A stretch of DNA of 64,000 nucleotides from Rhynchosporium graminicola (lineage: Eukaryota; Ascomycota; Leotiomycetes; Helotiales; Ploettnerulaceae), in the NCBI GenBank assembly GCA_900074885.1, contig FJUW01000064.1, forward strand, positions 1 through 64,000, written 5' to 3'. A program made the translations under genes and the position numbers. This document shows positions 57,431-64,000 of the stretch, in pieces (position 1 is the stretch's first letter; each line of letters opens with the position of its first letter). The notes under the pieces were generated by a model. That model ran no database searches, had not been told where the DNA came from, and saw only the letters and a program-made list of their open reading frames with translations.

Positions 57431-60400
57431 AGTTATGAGCCCCGATAGCCAGAAGTAGAGTAGTACTTAAAGAAGTAGTAGTACTATAATTCTTAATAGT
57501 AAGCGTCGAACTGTTTCTTAGTACTAAAAGGGTAGAGATTCAAGTTGCGAGCTTCCGATCAAGGTATAGTATACGCGTATAGTCAGTTAAACTAGCGCGT
57601 CTTTCTATAGTAAATACAGTCGCGCAGAGTGCTAGTAGAGAGAGTTCTTTAGCTATCGCACCTACGCTACTATCATTGGAAGAAGTCGAAGAAGTGTACT
57701 CCGATAACTCTAGCTCTATTAAAAAGTCTTTAGAGTCTTTAACACTATAAATAAACCGTATAGTACTCAATACTCGTACTCGTATAGTAGTCAAAGTCGA
57801 CGATTCCGAAATTATCGCATCTCGAGGTGCAGAGTTTTCCGCGCTAGCGCCGGAACCCACCTAAGTCCCTAGGACTTAAAATATACCCGATTTACCCCCT
57901 GCAGACGCTAATTCGACGTCCTAGGACTATCCAGAGGAGGATCCGGAAGACTCGGAATCGGAACCTATTACTACGATTACGCTAGAAGAGCCGTATAAAC
58001 GCAAGAAGATAAGTAGCTCTACGTCTTTAAACTTAGCAGATAGCTATAAGCTTAAGGGAGGAGAGAACTATATAGAATAAAGAGATAAGGTACTAAATAT
58101 TACTAAAACTAATAGAATTAGCAAGTTTCTTAACGTTAAATCTCGTGACCACGTGCCTAAAGAGGTAGACGAATAGGACGACGAGGTCGACGATAAAGCA
58201 CTTAAGAAGTAGTAAGATTAGGAGTCTAGAGAGAGTCAAATAAAGCTAGTAATTACGTTGAATTATAAAGCCGGACCTCTCGCGCATATAACTAGTAAAA
58301 CTATTATATTAGATATATAGGAGGCCTTATAGGCGTAGTACGAAGGAGGTAGTAATATACTAGTATATAACGCTATATAAGATTACGTTAAGCTCTAGTA
58401 TAACGATTTCAACTCCCTAGAGAAGTTTATTATCGCTTTTAAGCTCTCGATTATCAAATTAGAGACTTTAATAATAGCTCTACTTCCGGTATAGTATCTA
58501 ATTATATTTATAACTGTAGTTTCAGAGAAGTAGCTTATATAAGCTAAAAGATAACGTTCTCTCTTAAGAGTTTCTTCTAGTAATAACCTAGACACGACCG
58601 AGAAGGCTAAATCAGGAGTAACTTTAGTTAGTTTGATCGAAGATATTACTAACGAGGCAAGAGCGAGTAACTCTACCGGAAAGATAGCAGGTTAAGCTCT
58701 ATATAGTAATAAGTCTATACTTAAGAAAGGAAGCGGCAGAGGAGCTACTAAGCTAGCTAGTAAGGATACTAGGCCGACTTATAAGCACTATAAACAGATA
58801 TCGCTAAAGTATACTCTAGAGAACTGTTTTATTATTAATAAATAGAAGAAGAAGGAGTTTAAAGAGAAGTCTAGAAAGAAGTAGATCCCGTATACCGAAT
58901 AGCTAAAGAAGAAAGAGGGAGAGAGTAAGACTAATAAGACTAATAAGAAGAAAACTAGTAGTAGAAAGAAGAAAGATAACGATTCCGACGATAGTAGTAT
59001 CTTCGGCGTAGCCCTTTTACTGTATTTCCCTACTATTATAGCTTCTATAGCTATATTCTCTCACTATAATAAGTCATAATAGCTCTTCGATACCGGCGCT
59101 ACGGAGTATATATCTAACGACCTTTCCAAATTTACCTTATATACGCCAAAAAACGACTTGCCCTATATACTTACTGTTAATAGGCTATTACGCCCTACTA
59201 GGATTAGAAGTTATACGATTAAAGCGATAAAGACCGATAGTATAGTGCGTATATTAGAGTGCTATAATATACTATATATCCCGTAGTCTCTAGTCTACTT
59301 ATACTCCGGTTCTAAATTAAATAAATTAAGAGGTTATTTGCGTAGTTTTATTCTCTATATATCTAAGGAGAAGGAGATCTATATAATTAATAAGAATCTA
59401 TTCATTATTAAAGAAGAGACGACCTCCGGCGCAAGGTACGCTAGCTTTCCGAGTTTAAGCTTACCTGCAGCAGTAGAGTAAGCTACAGTCGATATAGAGC
59501 TTTAGTATAGACGTATATATCACGCTAGCTTTGACATAATACGACGCACTTAATCCATAGTTATTAGTATGAAGTTTATAGAGCTTAAGACTAGTAGAAC
59601 TCGCCTTTGCGTACTATATGAGAAAGGCCGACCTATTCGGAAGGTTAATAAGGTGTCGGCACGTGCACGACCTACTAGATCGATGGATAAAATCCATATA
59701 GATATAGTATACCTTAAACCTAAGGGTCTAAATAGTTACTCTTACGCCTCTATCTTCTTATGCGCCTATTCGACTGGAAAGTAGGCCTTTACCTACGCTA
59801 AGAAGTCGGATATATACCTAGCTAATTAAAAGCTAATCAAGTTGGCCGAAATATAGTATTACTGCAAAATTAAGGTATAGAGATGTAACGGGGGTAAGGA
59901 GTACTCTCCCTCCCAGATGAAGGAGCTTACTGATCACCTTAGAATACTACTGGAGGAGTCTACTCCGTATACTCTAGAGTAAGATGGAAGAGCTGAACGC
60001 TCTATACGTACGATTATCGAGAAGGTACGTATAGTTATAGTAGATCAGAATATACCTGACTATATATAGCCGGAAATTCTACTTATCTGTATTCATATCG
60101 CTAACTTTACCTCTACTTCTAGAGTAGAAGGGAAGACTCCTTTTAAGTACTTCTAGGACGATATTAAACTAGGGGTGAACTATACTCTCTCTATTAAGTA
60201 TCTCTGTGTATTAGGATATCTTATCTTTATACTAATTGATAAGGAGAAGAGAGTCCAGAGCTATAAGGTAGCTCCTAGAGCTGAAAAGGGTATTCTGGTG
60301 GGATTTGAAGGTTATAATATCTATAGATGCTTAGTTAATAGAAAGGTAGTTCGTACCTCTTATCTACGATTTGATAAAGACGGTTTAGTCATAGAACCTC

Positions 60401-62665
60401 ACGAAGAAGACGCTATAATAGTACCTTAAACTAGGGGTGATAATTCTATTGATACTTTGAGTTAAAATCAAGACGTCGAGGTTACTAGCGCTACTACTCC
60501 TGAGATATGTATCATAAGCTAAGACGAGGATTCCGAAGTCGAAATTAATAGTACGGAAGATGCCGAGTCTATAGTTGAGGACGAAGTTCTAGCACTAGAG
60601 GTCGATATTCCGGAGCAAATTACTATATAAAAGAAGCGTGGTAGGCCTCCTGGATCTAAGAACTATGTGCCGGAGTACGTCCTTAGGGCTACACGCTCTA
60701 GCCGTAATAATCCGAATCCGACTCTAATTTCGACGCCAAAAGTAACCCCGGAACTAAATAATAGCTACTCCTATACTATCTCTCTATTAGAAGAAGTACT
60801 AGAGAGTACTAGTTAGTATCGACTCGCCTTTTATATAGCTTAAGAAGAGTCTCTATTCTTGGATAATCCGACTACTTTGGATCAGGCTATAAAGAGAGCT
60901 GATTAGCTAGAATAGAAGAAGGCGATTATTAAGGAATACTAATCTCTTAAAGAGAAGTCGACTTAGAAGACTATAAGTCGCTCTAATATGCTAAAAGGGT
61001 ATAAAGTACTAGGTTCTCGTCTAGTTTTCAAGACTAAGAGAGATATAGATAGTAAAATCGATAAATATAAGGTCAGATTTATAGTCTAAGGTTATACGTA
61101 ACGATTTAGTTACGATTATAATTAGACGTATACCGGAGTCTATAAATCTTCTACTTAGAAGATAAGCTTAGCAGTTACGGCGGAGTACGACTTAGAAGTC
61201 GAATAGTTTGATATAGTAATAGCATTCTTATATAGTAAAGCTAATACCTAGATATACGTCAAATTATTACTATTTTATAGATAATTTAGACGTAGACTCA
61301 CAGATGATAAATATATACTCTTACTAAAGGCTCTATACGGTCTGAAGCAGTTTCCACGCCTCTAGTAAGAGATACTACGCAATGAGTTCAGTATTATCGA
61401 CTTTATACCTTTATAAACCGATAATTGCGTATATATCAACTGAGAAACCAGAATAATTATCGTTACTTACGTCGACGATTTTCTAGTTATCTCAAAGGCT
61501 AGAATAGCTCTTGAAGAGCTTAAGAAGAAGATTCTCACTGTATTCGATATTCTACTAGCTAGACTAGCTAAATACTTCCTTAGAATCAGAATTATACGTA
61601 AAAGAGAGAAGAAGACGATTTCTCTTTACTAAGATACGTATATCGACAAGATATTAGATCGATTTAGAATAACTAACTGTAAGAGCGCCGATACGCCCTT
61701 TGCTACTAGTTCAGAGGTTTCTATAGTTAAATTCAAGGGAGTAGCTACTCTATAAGAAATCAAGCTATATCAATAGCTTTACGGTAGTTTATAGTACCTA
61801 GCTTATACTCGCTGGGATATACTATACTACTGCTCTATACTATTATAATTTCTAATAAATCTATTACCTTAATACCTTGCGAGCGCTAAGAGAGTACTTG
61901 CGTACCTATAAGATACGAAGTACTACGCTACGACTTATAGAGGAGACGTTACCGATAGAGAGAAGATGAAATTAAGAGGTTTCTGCGACTCTGATTAAGC
62001 CGGTAACCGAATTAATAGAGTGTTATATACTAGAGTCTGTTTCTTCCTTGCAGGAGGTGTTTTCTTAGCTATTTCAAAGCGATAGACTACTATAGCTCTT
62101 GCCTCTACGGAAGCAGAGTATATAGCTATGTGCGCCTTTACTAGAGAAGCTTCATAGATACGTTAAGTACTGAAGGAGCTAGGCTATAATAAGCCAGACT
62201 CTAGAAGTATAGAGATATAGTGCGATAATCAGGGAGCGTTATCTCTATCAGAGAACCCTGAATTACACTAGCGTACTAAGCACATCGATATCAAATTCTA
62301 TTACCTTCGCTAGGAGGTCGCTAGAGGTCATTTAGACCCTTAGTATATACCCTTAAAAGAGAACGCGGCAGACGGTTTTACTAAACCACTTAGCCTATAA
62401 GACCTTAAGGCTTTTATAGTAATACTGAATATAACTGTTTTATACTTAGAATAAGGGGTATAGATATTAATCGGGAAGGCAGACTATCTTAAAGGAATTA
62501 CGGAACCTGGGGTTTATCTAGTTCACGTGATATCGAGGTATAGTTCTAGTCTCCAGGGGTATCACTATATATACGCATACGATAGTATAATCGACTAATT
62601 ACAGGAAATTAGATCACTCGTACCTATAGAAGTTACCGACTTTATAGTATCTCTATAGAGGGGTG
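57431..62665 (+). pseudogene. Inner copia Gag-Pol, near full length, inactivated
   Basis: The whole internal region is present. Gag runs to about 59000 with a Lys-rich knuckle region near 58770-58830. Protease is near 59090-59115 (DTGATEYISND), and integrase core lies in an open stretch at 59569-59784 (RSMDKIHIDIVYLKPKG). The integrase C-terminal part is an open stretch at 60175-60429 (HLRVFG-like LCVLGYLIF, PRAEKGILVGFEGYNIYRC, VVRTSYLRFDKDG). RT has TYVDDFLVIS at 61465-61490, with both catalytic Asp retained. RNase H is near 61850-62400 (ASTEAEYIA-like at 62096-62130). Stops remain in every domain, so it is dead. It is less mutated than the outer copy. Confidence 0.85.
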
Positions 62666-62843
62666 TGTTGCGAGGATATGGGTCTTAGTATGGATCAGGT
62701 GACTATAGTCACGTGCATAGTCCGTGCGGATATTCCTAGATAATATCTTCTGTTGACTCTCCATAGTAATTAGTACTGTAATACAACTAATATCATTCAA
62801 CTACTCTATGCCTTACTCTGAAGATCAACGTAACCTTGCGATA
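62666..62843 (+). repeat. Copia LTR3 (178 bp)
   Basis: TGTTGCGAGG to CTTGCGATA, preceded by a purine-rich tract. It is the 3' LTR of the inner element. It shows several transitions relative to LTR4, for example TTAGTATGG for TTGGCATGG. Confidence 0.88.
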
Positions 62844-62886
62844 ATGATTCTATCGATACTTTGAGTCAAAATCAAGACGTCGAGGT
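62844..62886 (+). repeat. 43-bp internal-region fragment between LTR3 and LTR4
   Basis: It reads ATGATTCTATCGATACTTTG and onward to GTCGAGGT. It is identical to 63065-63107 and resembles internal copia sequence at about 60436-60483 of the inner copy. Confidence 0.88.
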
Positions 62887-63064
62887 TGTTGCGAGGATAT
62901 GGGTCTTGGCATGGATCAGGTGACTGTAGTCACGTGCATGGTCCGTGCGGATATTCCTAGATAATATCTTCTGTCGACTCTCCATAGTAATTAGTACTGC
63001 AATGCAACCAACATCATTCAACTACTCTATGCCTTACTCTGAAGATCAACGTAACCTTGCGATA
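62887..63064 (+). repeat. Copia LTR4 (178 bp), nearly unmutated
   Basis: TGTTGCGAGG to CTTGCGATA. It keeps many CpA and TpG sites (GGCATGG, GCAATGCAACCAACATC) that are changed in LTR1 to LTR3. Confidence 0.88.
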
Positions 63065-63107
63065 ATGATTCTATCGATACTTTGAGTCAAAATCAAGACG
63101 TCGAGGT
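63065..63107 (+). repeat. Second copy of the 43-bp internal fragment
   Basis: It is identical in sequence and length to 62844-62886, and lies between LTR4 and LTR5. Confidence 0.88.
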
Positions 63108-63294
63108 TGTTGCGAGGATATGGGTCTTGGCATGGATCAGGTGACTGTAGTCACGTGCATGGTCCGTGCGGATATTCCTAGATAATATCTTCTGTCGACT
63201 CTCCATAGTAATTAGTACTGCAATGCAACCAACAACATTCACACGTTTCAACTACTCTATGCCTTACTCTGAAGATCAACGTAACCTTGCGATA
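63108..63294 (+). repeat. Copia LTR5 (187 bp), nearly unmutated
   Basis: It is like LTR4 but 9 bp longer, with CATTCACACGTTTCAAC in the middle. It is followed by target copy TATTA at 63295-63299. Confidence 0.88.
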
Positions 63295-63672
63295 TATTAT
63301 AATTTCTGATAAATCTATTACCTTAATACCTTATAAGCGCCAAGAGAGTACTTGCGTACCTACAAGGTACGAAGTACTACGCTACGACTTACGGAGGAGA
63401 TATTACTGACAGAGAGAAGATGAAATTAAGAGGTTTCTACGACTCTAATTAGGCCGGTAACCGAATTAATAGAGTGTTATATACCGGAGTCTATTTCTTC
63501 CTTATAAGAAGTGTTTTCTTAGCTATTTCAAAGCGACAGACTACTATAGCTCTTACCTCTATAGAAGCAGAGTATATAGCTATATACGCCTTTGCTAGAG
63601 AAGCTTTATAGATACGCTAAGTACTAAAGGAGCTTAGCTATAATAAGCCAGACTCTAGGAGTATAGAGATAT

Positions 63673-64000
63673 TATCACGGGTGAGCAACGCGTACGCAGA
63701 TAGTTAAGTATAGTATTTAAGAAGTTCGATATAGGAGAGAGTCAGGTTCTAGCCTAGCTCCGAAGGAAAACATGCAGGTGCCGCTAGGCTTAGTAAGTAT
63801 AAGTATCGCCGGTACTTAATCCTAGGATTCGCCCCTTATATTACTTCCCTCCCCCCTCCGCCTATCTTATATCGGGGTTCGCCTCTAAAGACCTATATCC
63901 CGCCTTATTATATACGGTCAGGGCCTATTATATCTGCGATTCTTTTTCTTTACTTCGTGCTAACTTCGCTTAGAAGTTAATAATAATAGCAGACTGATAA
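63673..64000. mobile_element. Start of a further LTR-like element, truncated by the window end
   Basis: The outer copia reading breaks at 63672. The sequence from TATCACGGGTGAGCAACGCG has no match in the copia copies and may derive from a TGTCACGGGTGAG-type LTR start. It includes pyrimidine-rich blocks (CTTCCCTCCCCCCTCCGCC near 63844-63862). Family and orientation are unclear. Confidence 0.5.

Larger units (their letters stand above)
57248..63299 (+). mobile_element. Inner Ty1/copia insertion with extra LTRs, inserted in its own family
   Basis: The block from LTR2 (57253) to LTR5 (63294) is bordered by TATTA at 57248-57252 and 63295-63299. It contains a complete-length internal region (57431-62665), a purine-rich tract (ATAGAGGGG, about 62656-62663) and LTR3. 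After that come two units of a 43-bp spacer plus an LTR. Removing the block restores continuity of the outer copy (ACTATTATAATTTCT, as in the inner copy at 61843). It is therefore a self-insertion followed or accompanied by LTR amplification. Confidence 0.85.
52679..63672 (+). mobile_element. Outer Ty1/copia element, plus strand, RIP-mutated and interrupted
   Basis: The element starts with LTR1 (52679-52864), followed directly by a primer-binding-site-like GGTTATGAGCCCC. Gag, integrase and RT remnants run to 57252, with RT box TYIDDFLVIL at about 56872-56900. It resumes at 63295 (TATTATAATTTCTGATAAATC), where the RNase H region continues in step with the intact inner copy (61846 onward), until 63672. 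There another LTR-like sequence begins, so its own 3' LTR is not in the window. Frames are broken throughout. Confidence 0.82.

Noticed and set aside
1..64000. CRISPR arrays, rRNA genes or bacterial operon features
   Set aside because: Direct repeats present are LTRs, minisatellites or microsatellites; no regular spacer-repeat structure and no rRNA signature were seen, and the genes are eukaryotic with introns.

Overview
The window looks like nuclear DNA of a filamentous ascomycete (Pezizomycotina; a leotiomycete is my best guess, not proven). Reasons: short introns of about 50 to 130 nt with GT-AG ends and CTAAC-type branch points, fungal versions of spliceosome, UFD1, siderophore-transporter and glycoside hydrolase genes, and AT-rich transposons whose coding frames are shredded in a way typical of repeat-induced point mutation (RIP): CpA and TpG are scarce, TpA is abundant and CpG survives.

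The layout has three parts. (1) 1-15735 is a transposon island. A hAT element is split by a Ty1/copia element (1459-15250, minus strand, 237-bp LTRs, target duplication ATAAG), which is itself split by a Ty3/gypsy element (2271-10047, minus strand, 268-bp LTRs, target duplication AACTT). (2) About 15736-52600 is a gene-bearing core of normal composition. (3) About 52600-64000 is a second island: a plus-strand copia element interrupted at TATTA by a copy of its own family, with five LTRs in all. Three of these form an array separated by two identical 43-bp pieces, and the start of another element lies at 63673.

The core holds, in order: an RS-domain protein and an adjacent ORF (17008-19282, minus), SF3b subunit Cus1/SF3B2 (minus), a Sly41/triose-phosphate-translocator-like transporter (plus), a tRNA-like gene (minus), UFD1 (minus), the U5 snRNP GYF protein Lin1/CD2BP2 (plus), a putative amidoligase (minus), a BTB protein (plus), a siderophore transporter (minus), two small Myb/SANT-like proteins arranged divergently, a decayed BTB gene and an intact BTB gene (both minus), then a secreted clan GH-A glycosidase (minus), a sugar permease (plus) and a GH31 alpha-xylosidase-like enzyme (plus).

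Three genes concern the spliceosome or RS proteins. UFD1 and Lin1 share a 337-bp divergent promoter. The last three genes form a plausible carbohydrate-utilisation group: secreted hydrolase, importer, and intracellular GH31 enzyme without a signal peptide. It ends less than 700 bp from the right transposon island. No ribosomal RNA, CRISPR or secondary-metabolite core gene is visible. All exon models were assembled by eye from reading phase and splice signals.
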